Shown here piece by piece: positions 35,258 to 45,430 of a DNA stretch of 64,000 nt; positions within the stretch are counted from its first letter, which is position 1; each line of letters begins with the position of its first letter. The notes beneath the pieces are model-generated. The model was not told the DNA's origin, searched no databases, and worked only from the letters and a program-made list of their open reading frames with translations. The position numbers and the translations under genes were made by a program. This stretch comes from WRIS01 sp964345475 (GTDB taxonomy: Bacteria > Actinomycetota > Coriobacteriia > Coriobacteriales > Eggerthellaceae). Location of the stretch: the NCBI GenBank assembly GCA_964345475.1, contig CAYFQW010000001.1, positions 124,001 through 188,000 on the forward strand. Reading direction: 5' to 3'.

Positions 35258-37036
35258 TTATCGTAAGGCCAGGGCTACTTCTTTTAATTGACGGGCACTG
35301 ACTGCTGAGGGAGCCTCAGTCATAGGATCTGAAGCAGAACTCGTTTTGGGAAATGCTATGACATCACGGATAGAATCTTTTTTCGCCAAAATCATTATGA
35401 GGCGATCAAGCCCAAGAGCAATGCCGCCATGAGGAGGAGCGCCTAGGCTAAGTGCTTCGAGAAGATATCCAAACTTATCCTGAATTTCCTCATCCGTCAA
35501 ACCGATTTTACGAAGTATACGACGCTGTAAGTCTTCTGTATGAATACGTATCGTGCCTCCCCCTACTTCAAAGCCATCCATTATCAGATCGTAGGAGTAA
35601 CTGCCGCATTCCAATGGTGCTTCTTCGATTTTTTCTAGATCGCCATCAAGAACACGTGTAAAGGGATGGTGCTCAGCAGCATAGCGTTTCTCGTCCTCGT
35701 CATACCTAAACATAGGGAAGTTAACAACCCAAAGCAAAGAATGTCCTGAACGTTCTATATCAAGGACATTGGCCATATGAAGACGGAGGGCCGAAAGCAC
35801 CGCGCTAGCTACAGGATAGGTGTCAGCAGCAAAAAGAATGAGATCGCCCGGCTGGACATCCAAGGCTTTTTTCATAGAAGTGAATTCATCGTCGCTGAAA
35901 AACTTAATGATAGGGCTTTTTTCTTGACCATCCTTGGTGAAAGCTATCCAAGCCATACCTTTAGCACCGTTTTCACTCGCGATATCAGCAAGCTTTTCGA
36001 TTTCCCCTCGACTCCAATCGCCAGCCCCACGCACGTTAATGGCCTTCACAACACCACCTGTTTGGGCGACTGAGGAAAATACCTTGAAGCCGCAATCATG
36101 AACTATTTCGGTCAGATCTACAAGCTCCATTCCGAAGCGAGTATCGGGACGGTCGTTGCCGAAACGATCCATGGCTTCTTTGTAATCCATTCGGGGCAGG
36201 GGAAACTCATGCTGGACGCCTACGGTGTCCAGCACTTCGGCCATCACATCTTCCATCATGGCCATAATGTCATCCTGGCTTACAAAGCTCATTTCAATAT
36301 CTATCTGAGTAAACTCTGGTTGACGGTCGGCACGCAAATCTTCGTCTCTAAAACAACGTGCTATTTGGTAATAGCGCTCTACACCCCCCACCATAAGCAT
36401 TTGCTTGAGAAGTTGCGGGCTTTGGGGCAGGGCATAGAATTTGCCAGGATTTGGCCTTGAGGGCACAATATAGTCACGAGCGCCCTCAGGTGTGGACTTG
36501 CTTAAGATGGGCGTCTCAATTTCAAGAAATTCCCTTTTGTTCAAAGAGTTGCGCATGGCTGTCGTTACTGTGTGACGCAACTTCAGGTTTGCAAGCATCT
36601 CGGGACGGCGAAGATCGAGGTAGCGCCATTTCATGCGTGTAATCTCATCAGTCTCGATGTTGTCTTCGATAGAAAAAGGCGGCGTCACGCTCTCATTGAG
36701 TACCTCAAGGCTTGATACAAGCACTTCAATATCGCCAGTTTTCATATTTGGATTGACCGTTTCTGGCATGCGCTCACGAACCGTGCCTCGTATTTCAATA
36801 ACCCACTCACGCCCAAAATGCTCAGCCTGAGAAAAGTCATCGTTGCTCACGTGGTCTGGATCGAACACACATTGGGTATAGCCGTCTCTATCTCGTAAGT
36901 CTACAAAAATCAGGCCCCCATGATCGCGCTTATGCCAAACCCATCCACTCAACACCACATCAGTGTTTACGTCTACGTTACGGAGTTGTCCGCAGGTATG
37001 CGAATGGCTGCAGTATTCATTCTTTAAATCGGTCAT
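35258..37036 (-). CDS. aspS: Aspartyl-tRNA synthetase
   Basis: 592 residues, the bacterial type with a GAD insertion. The N-terminal OB-fold anticodon domain (VVLSGWVWHKRDHGGLIFVDLRD) is followed by class II motifs: motif 2 FRDEDLRADRQPEFTQIDIEMSF and motif 3 GIALGLDRLIMIL. It charges tRNA-Asp, and possibly tRNA-Asn if an amidotransferase route exists. It lies 250 bp after hisS, the usual partner; that spacer holds hairpins and a TACAAT box but no T-box signature. Confidence 0.97.
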   Translation of the reverse strand: MTDLKNEYCSHSHTCGQLRNVDVNTDVVLSGWVWHKRDHGGLIFVDLRDRDGYTQCVFDPDHVSNDDFSQAEHFGREWVIEIRGTVRERMPETVNPNMKTGDIEVLVSSLEVLNESVTPPFSIEDNIETDEITRMKWRYLDLRRPEMLANLKLRHTVTTAMRNSLNKREFLEIETPILSKSTPEGARDYIVPSRPNPGKFYALPQSPQLLKQMLMVGGVERYYQIARCFRDEDLRADRQPEFTQIDIEMSFVSQDDIMAMMEDVMAEVLDTVGVQHEFPLPRMDYKEAMDRFGNDRPDTRFGMELVDLTEIVHDCGFKVFSSVAQTGGVVKAINVRGAGDWSRGEIEKLADIASENGAKGMAWIAFTKDGQEKSPIIKFFSDDEFTSMKKALDVQPGDLILFAADTYPVASAVLSALRLHMANVLDIERSGHSLLWVVNFPMFRYDEDEKRYAAEHHPFTRVLDGDLEKIEEAPLECGSYSYDLIMDGFEVGGGTIRIHTEDLQRRILRKIGLTDEEIQDKFGYLLEALSLGAPPHGGIALGLDRLIMILAKKDSIRDVIAFPKTSSASDPMTEAPSAVSARQLKEVALALR

Positions 37037-37286
37037 GATGACTATGTACTCCTCTATACTCTCTCTTCTTGGTCACAGAGATCCTTCATGGTGCCTCTGT
37101 GAAACCCGTCCACGTCTCTCTGTGCTTTTTATTCATGAATCGCTGGCTCCTGAAACAGGAGACCCTTGCGATTGAATGCAAACTTCAACTTGCCTCAGCT
37201 ATTGTACGCGATATTGTCTGTTTGAGTTATACAGCATGGAAGTTCCACGCAAAATGAAAGAGGGATCGTTCCTTAGCCTTGTTATT

Positions 37287-38672
37287 TCAATTTGATTTTG
37301 CAAGCTTTGTAAGCTCAAGATCAAGATTTTCTAAAGATACATCCTTTTCTTCACGCGACTCCATATCGCGAAACTTGACGGTCCCTGCTTCAAGCTCGTC
37401 GGGGCCGACAATAATCACTTGGCCAACACCTAAGCGCCCAGCTAGTTTGAATTGGCTCTTCAAGCTTCTTGACTGATGGTCGAGATCGACAGCCAGTCCT
37501 GCATCTCGGCAAGACTGTGCAATTATAAATGCCTTGTTGCGAACCGATTCGTCAACGCAGGCAATGAAAATATCGCAAGATTTTGCCTCCTCAAACTGAA
37601 CTCCTGCAGCCTCAAGGGCCAACACGCAACGCTCATAGCCCAGAGCAAACCCGAGACCAGAAGTAGGACGCCCTCCCACCTCTTCAGCAAGCTTGTCATA
37701 ACGCCCTCCTCCTCCTATGGCGTTTTGGGAACCAAGCCCTTCAACTACCTGCACCTCAAACACGGTACGCGTGTAGTAATCTAGGCCTCGGACTAAGCGA
37801 GGATCTTCCTCGTAGGTCAAACCTGTTGCTTCAAGCAAGCATTTCACCTGGTAGTAGTGTTCAGAGCAAGAGGAGCAGAGATGGTCGGTTATCTTCGGAG
37901 CACCGTTCATAACCTGAACGCACTGTTCATTTTTACAATCAAAGGCGCGCAGGGGGTTAAGCTCAGCGCGTGTCATGCACTCTTCGCACATCTGATCCTT
38001 GTGGCTCTGTATATAGTCTTTGACGATGTCACGGTATTGAGGACGACACGAATCGCAGCCCATCGAATTAAGCAGGAGTCGCATAGATTCTTGAGGAATG
38101 CCTATGCTCGTGAAAAACCTCATAAGCATAATGATAACCTCAGCATCGAGGCTGGGTTCATCGGCCCCCAAGCATTCTACACCGACTTGGTTGAACTGCC
38201 GCAATCGTCCCTTTTGAGGTCGTTCTGCCCGAAACATAGGGCCAGCATATGTCAGTTTGACAGGTGGAGCTCCCTGAGGAACCAGATCGTGTTGAACCAC
38301 TGCGCGCACTACACCGGCCGTTCCTTCGGGACGTAGGCTCAATCGGCTTTTTGATCGTAAGGGCTCACCGGCGAGCAGACCCTGGTAGTCAGAATCGCTG
38401 AGCGACCCTTTTTCCCTCACTCTTTTTTCCGTCTCTATCAAACGTTTGCGCATATTCTCACCGGAAACCGTTTGGAACATTTCTTTCGACACAACATCAG
38501 TTGCCTCGCCAATACCTCTTACAAATAGCTCGGTTTGTTCGAAGATAGGGGTTTCAATGGGCACATAGCCGTAACAAGCAAATATCTTAAAAGCCTGTTC
38601 TTTAAAGCAATTCCAGTGCTTCGAATCTTTTGGCAGTAAGTCTTTTGTTCCTTCAGGCGCTCGTATCGCCAT
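37287..38672 (-). CDS. hisS: Histidyl-tRNA synthetase
   Basis: 461 residues. Class II motif 2 (LSLRPEGTAGVVRA, RAERPQKGRLRQFNQVGVE), histidine-specific VRGLDYYTRTVFEV and motif 3 GLGFALGYERCVL are present, with a C-terminal anticodon domain. Between them is a cysteine-rich stretch, with CDSCRPQY, CEECMTRAE and CSSC. Such a zinc-finger-like insert occurs in one HisRS subtype. GGGGAGGA precedes the ATG. Confidence 0.97.
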   Translation of the reverse strand: MAIRAPEGTKDLLPKDSKHWNCFKEQAFKIFACYGYVPIETPIFEQTELFVRGIGEATDVVSKEMFQTVSGENMRKRLIETEKRVREKGSLSDSDYQGLLAGEPLRSKSRLSLRPEGTAGVVRAVVQHDLVPQGAPPVKLTYAGPMFRAERPQKGRLRQFNQVGVECLGADEPSLDAEVIIMLMRFFTSIGIPQESMRLLLNSMGCDSCRPQYRDIVKDYIQSHKDQMCEECMTRAELNPLRAFDCKNEQCVQVMNGAPKITDHLCSSCSEHYYQVKCLLEATGLTYEEDPRLVRGLDYYTRTVFEVQVVEGLGSQNAIGGGGRYDKLAEEVGGRPTSGLGFALGYERCVLALEAAGVQFEEAKSCDIFIACVDESVRNKAFIIAQSCRDAGLAVDLDHQSRSLKSQFKLAGRLGVGQVIIVGPDELEAGTVKFRDMESREEKDVSLENLDLELTKLAKSN

Positions 38673-38852
38673 TGTTATATCCTCCCCTAGGATTTGCTTT
38701 GTGCAAACCCTCTCTCGAAATTAAATGTTTTCATTCAGACCTGTATCGCATACTGTTCAGGTTGTCACCGTGCCACAGTCTATTCGTGAGCTAGATCTTA
38801 ACAGCTTCTGTCGAAGCAATACGCTCAAGCCCGAGGCTTCGTGCAGGTTGTC

Positions 38853-39962
38853 TCAAGTCAGATGCTCTACTACGAGATCCCCCATACCTGCCGTATTGAC
38901 AAGCTTCTCTTTGGAAGTGTCTTCGTTGGCAATATCGATAGTGCGCCACCCTTCACCGAGCACAGACTCTATCGCATGCACAAGCTCATCGGCAGCTTCA
39001 TCCATATCAAAGCTATAGCGCAGCATCATTTCTACTGAGAGTATTTGGGCTAAAGGATTTGCTATACCCTTACCAGCTATATCGGGGGCGCTTCCATGGC
39101 TGGGCTCATACAGAGCTATCTCTGCACCCAAACTGGCGCTCGCAAGCATACCGAGGGACCCTATGAGCATCGATGCCTCATCCGAAAGAATGTCGCCGAA
39201 CATATTCTCAGTTACAATCACATCGAATTGTTTGGGATTGCTAATAAGCTGCATGGCTGCGTTGTCGACGAGCATATCTATGAGTTCGACATCGGGATAC
39301 TCTGCGGCCACACGGTGACTTATCTCACGCCACATCCTACTCGACTCTAACACATTCGCCTTATCAATCGAGTGCACTTTAAAATTACGCTTACGGGCAG
39401 ACTCAAAGGCATGACGGACGATACGCTCTACTTCGTACTCGCGGTACTCAAGCGTGTCATAAGCGCGCTGGCCAAGACCACCATCGAAACCCGCTCCCTT
39501 TTCATCGTATACACGCTCACGCTGGCCAAAGTACAAGCCGCCTGTCAATTCACGCACTATGAGGATGTCAACACCGGTAATAATCTCTGCCTTTATAGCA
39601 GAGGCATCGCTGAGCGCATCAAACATTTTTACAGGACGTAAGTTCGCGAACAGATCCAGTTCTTTCCTAATCCCTAAAAGCCCTTGTTCCGGACGTGGCT
39701 TTTGAGGATCGGTCGTATCCCATTTCGGTCCGCCTACCGCCGCCAGCAAAACCGCATCACTTGCCCGCGCCGTCTCTACCGTTTCAGGCGGAAGTGGCTC
39801 TCCCTGTGTATCAATCGCAATCCCACCGATTAAGGCCTCGGTGTAGGAAAAAGACACTCCATACCGAAGGCCTATCGCGTCAAGGACCTTGACCGCCTCA
39901 GCAAGTATCTCAGGTCCTATACCGTCGCCAGGAAGAAGGCATATTTGATACTCTTTTTTCAT
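38853..39962 (-). CDS. leuB: 3-isopropylmalate dehydrogenase
   Basis: 369 residues from the ATG 4 bases after the leuD stop; the frame runs further upstream inside leuD but that is overlap. Signatures: LLPGDGIGPEI, RELTGGLYFG, DKANVLESSRMWR and the NAD-binding end GSAPDIAGKGIANPLAQILS. It oxidatively decarboxylates 3-isopropylmalate in leucine synthesis. Last gene of leuC-leuD-leuB. Confidence 0.97.
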   Translation of the reverse strand: MKKEYQICLLPGDGIGPEILAEAVKVLDAIGLRYGVSFSYTEALIGGIAIDTQGEPLPPETVETARASDAVLLAAVGGPKWDTTDPQKPRPEQGLLGIRKELDLFANLRPVKMFDALSDASAIKAEIITGVDILIVRELTGGLYFGQRERVYDEKGAGFDGGLGQRAYDTLEYREYEVERIVRHAFESARKRNFKVHSIDKANVLESSRMWREISHRVAAEYPDVELIDMLVDNAAMQLISNPKQFDVIVTENMFGDILSDEASMLIGSLGMLASASLGAEIALYEPSHGSAPDIAGKGIANPLAQILSVEMMLRYSFDMDEAADELVHAIESVLGEGWRTIDIANEDTSKEKLVNTAGMGDLVVEHLT

Positions 39963-39966
39963 AGGC

Positions 39967-40464
39967 TTAAGCGATTCCGAGCTTTTGTCTCGTTCTTGCA
40001 ATGAGTCCACCCGCTTCGATTATCTCTTTAATGAAAAACGGGAAAGGCTCTACATGGAAGCGCTCCCCCGTCGTTTCGTTCACGATAAGACCAGCATCGG
40101 CATCGACGAACACGGTATCGCCCTCTTTTATACTGTCGACCGCTTCAGGGCTTTCCATAATGCTGAGACCGGTATTAATGGCGTTGCGATAAAAAATACG
40201 TGCAAAGCTCTTAGCGAGAACAACATCTATGCCTGCAGCTTTAATGGCAATAGGCGCATGCTCGCGCGAAGACCCGCAGCCAAAATTCTCTTCCGCTACA
40301 AGAATATCGCCAGACGAGACCTTGCTCACAAACGCGGGGTCAATATCCTCCATACAATGCTTAGCGAGCTCTGCCGGATCGGAGGTATTTAAGTACCGGG
40401 CGGGAATGATAACATCTGTATCTACATCACGCCCGTATCGGTGGACTCTTCCTTTAAACTCCAT
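39967..40464 (-). CDS. leuD: 3-isopropylmalate dehydratase small subunit
   Basis: 165 residues, the short form also found in archaea (the E. coli type is about 200). DVDTDVIIPARYL, ENFGCGSSREHAPIA and FARIFYRNAINTG are the swivel-domain signatures. It pairs with LeuC to isomerise isopropylmalate. It lies 15 bp after leuC. Confidence 0.96.
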   Translation of the reverse strand: MEFKGRVHRYGRDVDTDVIIPARYLNTSDPAELAKHCMEDIDPAFVSKVSSGDILVAEENFGCGSSREHAPIAIKAAGIDVVLAKSFARIFYRNAINTGLSIMESPEAVDSIKEGDTVFVDADAGLIVNETTGERFHVEPFPFFIKEIIEAGGLIARTRQKLGIA

Positions 40465-40479
40465 TGCGCCTCCCTCTTC

Positions 40480-41748
40480 TTAATCCAAGTCTTCTGGTAG
40501 CCCGATGTGGCCAAGAACCGCACTCGCTGCTGCTACCGCAGGTGAAGACAGGTAGACTTCGCTGCTCGGATCGCCCATGCGTCCGACAAAATTTCTATTA
40601 CTTGTTGCTATTGCACGTTCGCCTGCAGCGAGGATGCCCATGTGCCCACCAAGGCAGGGGCCACACGTAGGTGTCGAAACGGCGCAGTTTGCACTTAGGA
40701 ATACATCGCTGAGCCCCTCTTCCATGCACTGGCGAAACACACTTTGTGTGGCAGGAATCACGATACAGCGAACATGGGGATGAACCTTTCTCCCCTTCAG
40801 CACTTCAGCTGCCTGGCGCATGTCTTCAATTCTCCCATTAGTACACGATCCGATGAACGATTGATCGATGCGGACATGACGCGCCTCGCTGACAGGCCGT
40901 GTGTTAGAGGGAAGATGAGGGAAGGCAACCGTAGGGACAATGTCTGCTGCATCAATTTCATACACGCGTGCATACTGAGCATCGACATCGGAGTGGTACT
41001 CAATGTAGGGCCGCTCCACACGCCCGTCCATGTAAGCCCTACTTATATCATCGACGGCAATAAGGCCGGCTTTAGCTCCAGCTTCGATAGCCATGTTGGA
41101 AATACTAAAACGTCCTTCCATTGAGAGACCTTCTATAGCACTCCCAGCGAACTCCATCGCCTGATACAGGGCTCCGTCAACCCCAATCAAGCCAATAATA
41201 TGTAGGATGATATCCTTCCCAACAACCCCTGGCCTCAAACTGCCCTCGATCTTGAACAATATGCTCTCGGGAACCTTGAGCCAGGCCTTGCCCGTAGCAT
41301 AAGCTACAGCCGCATCCGTAGATCCTACACCCGTTGCAAAAGCACCTAGAGCGCCATATGTACACGTATGACTGTCAGACCCTATAATCAGATCACCCGC
41401 ACCCACTACTCCTTGCTCGGGTAAAAGGGCATGCTCGACTCCCATACAGCCCACCTCATAATAGTGGCTGATATTCTGTTCGCGTGCGAAATCTCTCATA
41501 ATTTTAGCTTGCTCGGCGCTTTTTATATCTTTATTGGGAACGTAGTGGTCAGGCACTAATACGATTCGATCAGGGTCGAATACTTTGCCGACTCCGATTT
41601 TTTTCATTTCTTTGATGGCTATAGGTGCCGTAACGTCATTTGAGAGAACAATATCAAGATCGCATTCTATCAACTGACCGGGGCACACCTCATCGAGTCC
41701 CGCATGGGCTGCAAGGATCTTCTCTGCCATTGTCATCGCTCTCGCCAC
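40480..41748 (-). CDS. leuC: 3-isopropylmalate dehydratase large subunit
   Basis: 422 residues from a GTG at 41748, five bases after a perfect AAGGAGG; the frame is open further upstream without such a site. MTMAEKILAAHAG is the usual N-terminus. GSDSHTCTYGALG, the SFIGSCTNGRIEDM cluster Cys region and PTCGPCLGGHMG hold the three 4Fe-4S ligands. The length marks the archaeal-type enzyme rather than the E. coli form of about 466 residues. leuA is not in the window. Confidence 0.97.
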   Translation of the reverse strand: MARAMTMAEKILAAHAGLDEVCPGQLIECDLDIVLSNDVTAPIAIKEMKKIGVGKVFDPDRIVLVPDHYVPNKDIKSAEQAKIMRDFAREQNISHYYEVGCMGVEHALLPEQGVVGAGDLIIGSDSHTCTYGALGAFATGVGSTDAAVAYATGKAWLKVPESILFKIEGSLRPGVVGKDIILHIIGLIGVDGALYQAMEFAGSAIEGLSMEGRFSISNMAIEAGAKAGLIAVDDISRAYMDGRVERPYIEYHSDVDAQYARVYEIDAADIVPTVAFPHLPSNTRPVSEARHVRIDQSFIGSCTNGRIEDMRQAAEVLKGRKVHPHVRCIVIPATQSVFRQCMEEGLSDVFLSANCAVSTPTCGPCLGGHMGILAAGERAIATSNRNFVGRMGDPSSEVYLSSPAVAAASAVLGHIGLPEDLD

Positions 41749-41758
41749 TATCGCCTCC

Positions 41759-42661
41759 TTATGTCTGTGTTTTGTGTAATGCCGAGCAAAGTGCATCAAG
41801 AAGAGAGATGGCATAGTGTTGGGCAGACCGCCCCTCCCCTGCATCCATCCACATCCGCCCAGGAATCTCTATAGCTATTCTCTGCAGGGCTTCAGGGCTT
41901 GCTTCCAGCGCTGCTTTCAAGCGCAGCGCAAGTGCGAGTCCCTCCTCATAAAGTATCCGAGGGACAGAGTCTTCTGTTTCTTCATCTGCCATGACAATGT
42001 GGACCAAAAGCATGGCTTCGTCAGGAGCAACCAATAAAGAGTCGGCGCTTAATATTTTTGAGGCAGGATTTGTAGCCAGAGCCAAATTTGACATCCTTGA
42101 AGCAACGCTTCGCGTAAATTCTTGGGTTCCAAACAAACACAAGGCGTGCTGCTCCAACACATCTGCTGCACGGGCAAAACCCAGGCTAGCTGTGGAAAGA
42201 GCGCCTTTCCCACGCCATGAATGCTCAAGATTATGGAGCGCAGAAAATGTATAGGCACCCGCAATGCCATCAGAAGGAAGGCCAAGGTTCATTTGGAATT
42301 GACGGAGAGCTTGCTCAGTGTGGGCCCCAAAATTTCCGTCGACGTCACCGCAAGCAAAACCGAGCGCACTCAATGCTCTTTGAAGCAGGGACACATCGCT
42401 CCCCCGGAAATTGGGCACGCGTAAGTACAAGGTCCGGTCACCCAGCCTGAAGCTCGCATCTACTAAAGCCGCCCACACCTCGTTATCGACCTCATCACGA
42501 GGTGTCAACTCGTAAGCCTCGCAAAAAGAGCGCACTGCAGTGGCAGTTTCTTCAGTGAATATACCGTTTACTGAGTCTGCATCGAGAAATTCCAGGCTGG
42601 CAAGCCGTTGTTGGACATCCTCTACTGCAGCTCCTCGATCATCTTTTCGTATTGTTTTCAT
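41759..42661 (-). CDS. Peptidoglycan-binding domain protein with uncharacterised C-terminal domain
   Basis: 300 residues from ATG 42661. Two PG_binding_1 repeats: residues about 5-70 (DDRGAAVEDVQQRLASLEFLDADSVNGIFTEET) and 85-150 (FRGSDVSLLQRALSALGFACGDVDGNFGAHTE). No signal peptide or catalytic domain was seen; residues 155-300 form a soluble alpha/beta region that I do not recognise, rich in Ala and Leu. TACAAT ends eight bases upstream of the ATG and only GGGG is adjacent, so the mRNA may be nearly leaderless. Its stop lies 10 bases before the leuC start, so leuCDB may be co-transcribed. Confidence 0.75.
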   Translation of the reverse strand: MKTIRKDDRGAAVEDVQQRLASLEFLDADSVNGIFTEETATAVRSFCEAYELTPRDEVDNEVWAALVDASFRLGDRTLYLRVPNFRGSDVSLLQRALSALGFACGDVDGNFGAHTEQALRQFQMNLGLPSDGIAGAYTFSALHNLEHSWRGKGALSTASLGFARAADVLEQHALCLFGTQEFTRSVASRMSNLALATNPASKILSADSLLVAPDEAMLLVHIVMADEETEDSVPRILYEEGLALALRLKAALEASPEALQRIAIEIPGRMWMDAGEGRSAQHYAISLLDALCSALHKTQT

Positions 42662-42916
42662 GTCCCCATTGTATCGTAGGATGCATGCATATGAGTAGCC
42701 GAAGGACACTCCTTCAAACGAATGACAAATCAAGCGCATATCCCTCCGCCAAAGATGCCCCTATCCACCGCACAGCCCAGTCTCATGGGCACCAAAGGAC
42801 TGCGGTCGAACTGTTTTCCGTCTGCAGAGGCTGCTGCAGGAGCTGCTGTGGGAGCTGCCGCAAGGGCTGCTGCAGACACTGGCATGTCGAAATGTTGCGC
42901 GTATGCTTGGAGGCTA

Positions 42917-44524
42917 TTACTCTTTTTTTCGTAGGGACGCATCCTTGTCTGCGTGGCCCTGGTGCTTCTTTTCCTGAGAAACATGCAGGTGGCTGGAAAC
43001 GCTCTCCTCTGCCGTGTCCGTATGCCCCTTGGCTGCGTGATGTTGTTGCTCTGCAAATTCGTGGAGGGTAATGTCTAAACCGAGCCTCGCATGCTGGTAT
43101 GAATAGAGAAAATAAATGACAAGCCCTACCACCATCCACACAACAAATCGTAACCAGGTTTCAACTGAAAGATTCAGCATCAAGTAGAGGCATATTAACG
43201 CTGAAAGAATGGGGACAACGGGCACACCCGGAACCCTGAATGGACGTGGCAAGTCAGGACGTTTTTTCCTGAGAACCAAAACAGAAATACTCACAATCAG
43301 AAAAGCGCTCAGAGTCCCGATATTGACCATCTCTTCTAAAATACCAACGGGAGTAAAACCTGCAACAAAAGCACAAAGGACCGAGATGATGATCCCGATG
43401 ACCCAGGGAGTTTTCCACTTAGGGTGTATTTTTGCGAGCCCTATAGGCAAGAGACCGTCACGGCTCATGGCAAAAACAAGTCGCGATGACCCAATGAGAA
43501 GCGTGAGGACTACCGTGGTTAGCCCCGCCACTGCTCCAGCAGATATCAAGACAGACATCCACCCTTTTCCATGGAAGGCGAAGGCCTCTGCTAAGGAGGC
43601 AGAGGGTGAAAGCTGGTCATACGGAACCATGCCAGTAACTACCAAGGCAACGGCACAATACAAAACAGTGCAGATCAAAAGTGAAACAAGGATTCCAATA
43701 GGAAGATCCCTCTTTGGATTTTTTGTCTCCTCTGCTGTCGTGGCTATCACATCAAAGCCGAGGTACGCGAAAAAGACCAGGGATGCCGCAGCAAAGATAC
43801 CACCGACCCCAAAAGCCATCGGCTCTTTCCCCGACAAGAATTGCAGCAAAGGCTGGGTCATAATAGAAGCAGTGCTAAGTTCCTGTGCTTGAGCAGGGGG
43901 AATAAAGGGATCCCAGTTCGCAGGATCGATAAACTGCAGACCGGCGAATATTACAAAAAGCACAATAAAAAGCTTGAGCGCAACGAGGATTGTATTAACC
44001 CTCATCGATTCTCTGATACCGTAAATCATGAGAGCGCCTAACCCGAGGATAAGAATGATTGCTGGCAAGTCGACTACCCCACCATGCGTTAGCTGGGGCG
44101 GAAGGGTGAACCAATTCCCAACAAGGCTCGTGAAGTACGCACTCCATCCTTGAGCCACGACAGACGCAGCCAACAGGAGCTCGAGAAGAAGATCCCAACC
44201 TATTATCCAAGCAAATATTTCGCCAAGGGCAACATAGCTGAAGGTATAGGCAGACCCAGAAACAGGAACAGCAGAAGAAAATTCCGCATAACACATGGCT
44301 GCTAAAGCACAACAGGCTGCTGCGATAATAAAACTTAAGATTACTGAAGGGCCAGCAAGTTCATGTGCGACACGTCCAGTGAGGGTGAAGATACCAGCAC
44401 CGATAATAATGCCCACCCCGAAGACCACGAGGTCGAATGCGTTCAAAGTTTTTTTAAGTTGATACTCCGGCTCATCCGCCTCAGCAAGAGAACGTTCAAC
44501 TGATTTTGTGCGAAGTAATCCCAT
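42917..44524 (-). CDS. APC-family amino acid permease (cationic amino acid transporter type)
   Basis: 535 residues with about 12 membrane segments. NAFDLVVFGVGIIIGAGIFTLTG is the TM1 signature of the APC superfamily, and FFAYLGFDVIATTAEETKNPKRDLP is the conserved TM6-loop of the YfnA/CAT subgroup. Substrates are typically amino acids; which ones cannot be told. The C-terminal tail (about 485-535) is cytoplasmic, His- and charge-rich. GAAGGTG precedes the ATG. The 255-bp region after its stop has low-complexity GCTGC-rich DNA. Confidence 0.9.
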   Translation of the reverse strand: MGLLRTKSVERSLAEADEPEYQLKKTLNAFDLVVFGVGIIIGAGIFTLTGRVAHELAGPSVILSFIIAAACCALAAMCYAEFSSAVPVSGSAYTFSYVALGEIFAWIIGWDLLLELLLAASVVAQGWSAYFTSLVGNWFTLPPQLTHGGVVDLPAIILILGLGALMIYGIRESMRVNTILVALKLFIVLFVIFAGLQFIDPANWDPFIPPAQAQELSTASIMTQPLLQFLSGKEPMAFGVGGIFAAASLVFFAYLGFDVIATTAEETKNPKRDLPIGILVSLLICTVLYCAVALVVTGMVPYDQLSPSASLAEAFAFHGKGWMSVLISAGAVAGLTTVVLTLLIGSSRLVFAMSRDGLLPIGLAKIHPKWKTPWVIGIIISVLCAFVAGFTPVGILEEMVNIGTLSAFLIVSISVLVLRKKRPDLPRPFRVPGVPVVPILSALICLYLMLNLSVETWLRFVVWMVVGLVIYFLYSYQHARLGLDITLHEFAEQQHHAAKGHTDTAEESVSSHLHVSQEKKHQGHADKDASLRKKE

Positions 44525-44765
44525 CCGACACCTTCTCGTCGAGCAATTGATTGTATTAGATATATAGGTACCGCTCTAGTGGCGACACAGACAAGGCCTT
44601 CGTGCCGAGAACCGAAAAAATGTCCGCAAGCCGTCGGGTATTATCCGATAGGCGATTCTAGCACAGGCCTTCTTTCTTTGCTGGAAATTTGCATAATTTA
44701 ATGGGCTGAAGGACTTCAGATGAAGGACGCGCTCTCTGTATTCCTTCAGACGCCACCTGCACATG

Positions 44766-45188
44766 CTAGCGAGCCGACTCCGGCAAACCGAAGATTTTAT
44801 CAAAAGAAAAACTGAACACGTAGGTATATAGTAAAAAGAATGCAAGCAATCCGAGCTCAGTGAAGAAAGCCTCTATAAGGGGAATGGCCAGCCACCAAGC
44901 CATTATCGGAATGAGCATCAAGCCAAGACCCCCTTCAAACCCAACTGCATGAAGCATCCTCACCCAAGTAGGCCTGCCCTTCCAATCTAAGCTTTTCTCT
45001 ACTTGCTCAAAAAGGGTGTTCCAAATAAAATTCCATAGGAGGGCGAATGCTGAAGAGAACGCCGCGAAAGGAAACGCTAATCTTAAACTGTTTCCTGCTA
45101 GCAATAGAATAATGCTTGAGCATACGATGGCTATCCCTTCGTATGCGAGCGAATAGCCGATCCTCCTTCTAACCGCTGATGAAAGCAT
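44766..45188 (-). CDS. PACE-like (bacterial transmembrane pair) efflux protein
   Basis: 140 residues from ATG 45188, with GAGAGGAAGGG upstream. Four membrane segments form two repeats: RIGYSLAYEGIAIV and RMLHAVGFEGGLGLMLIP are the paired Rxx(H/Y)xxxFEx motifs of the BTP fold found in AceI-type PACE transporters, with FIWNTLFEQVEK between them. Some family members expel biguanides, acriflavine or polyamines. No regulator is adjacent. The 241-bp gap to the left (44525-44765) shows no gene. Confidence 0.8.
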   Translation of the reverse strand: MLSSAVRRRIGYSLAYEGIAIVCSSIILLLAGNSLRLAFPFAAFSSAFALLWNFIWNTLFEQVEKSLDWKGRPTWVRMLHAVGFEGGLGLMLIPIMAWWLAIPLIEAFFTELGLLAFFLLYTYVFSFSFDKIFGLPESAR

Positions 45189-45430
45189 ACCCTTCCTCTC
45201 TAGGTCAAAGTCATGGCTTTGACACAGCAATCACGTAGTCAATTGCACTTTATGTGTTCGTAATTCTTAATTGCAGCCCATAATCATAGCACATGCAATT
45301 CCGAGGTCCGTACCTACGATCGGAGTCGCAGAAAGAATACTGTTGCATATACGCCCTTGTGTACGACTCAAGGATCCTCCTGGTGATAGAATACCTGTGT
45401 GAAGAATGATGTATCGAGAAAGGCATGTAT

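Noticed and set aside
37037..37286. T-box riboswitch between hisS and aspS
   Set aside because: Several hairpins occur but no AGGGTGG-like T-box sequence was found.
42730..43056. Alanine-rich frame near the permease 3' end
   Set aside because: Produced by low-complexity GCTGC-rich DNA; overlaps the permease gene out of frame.
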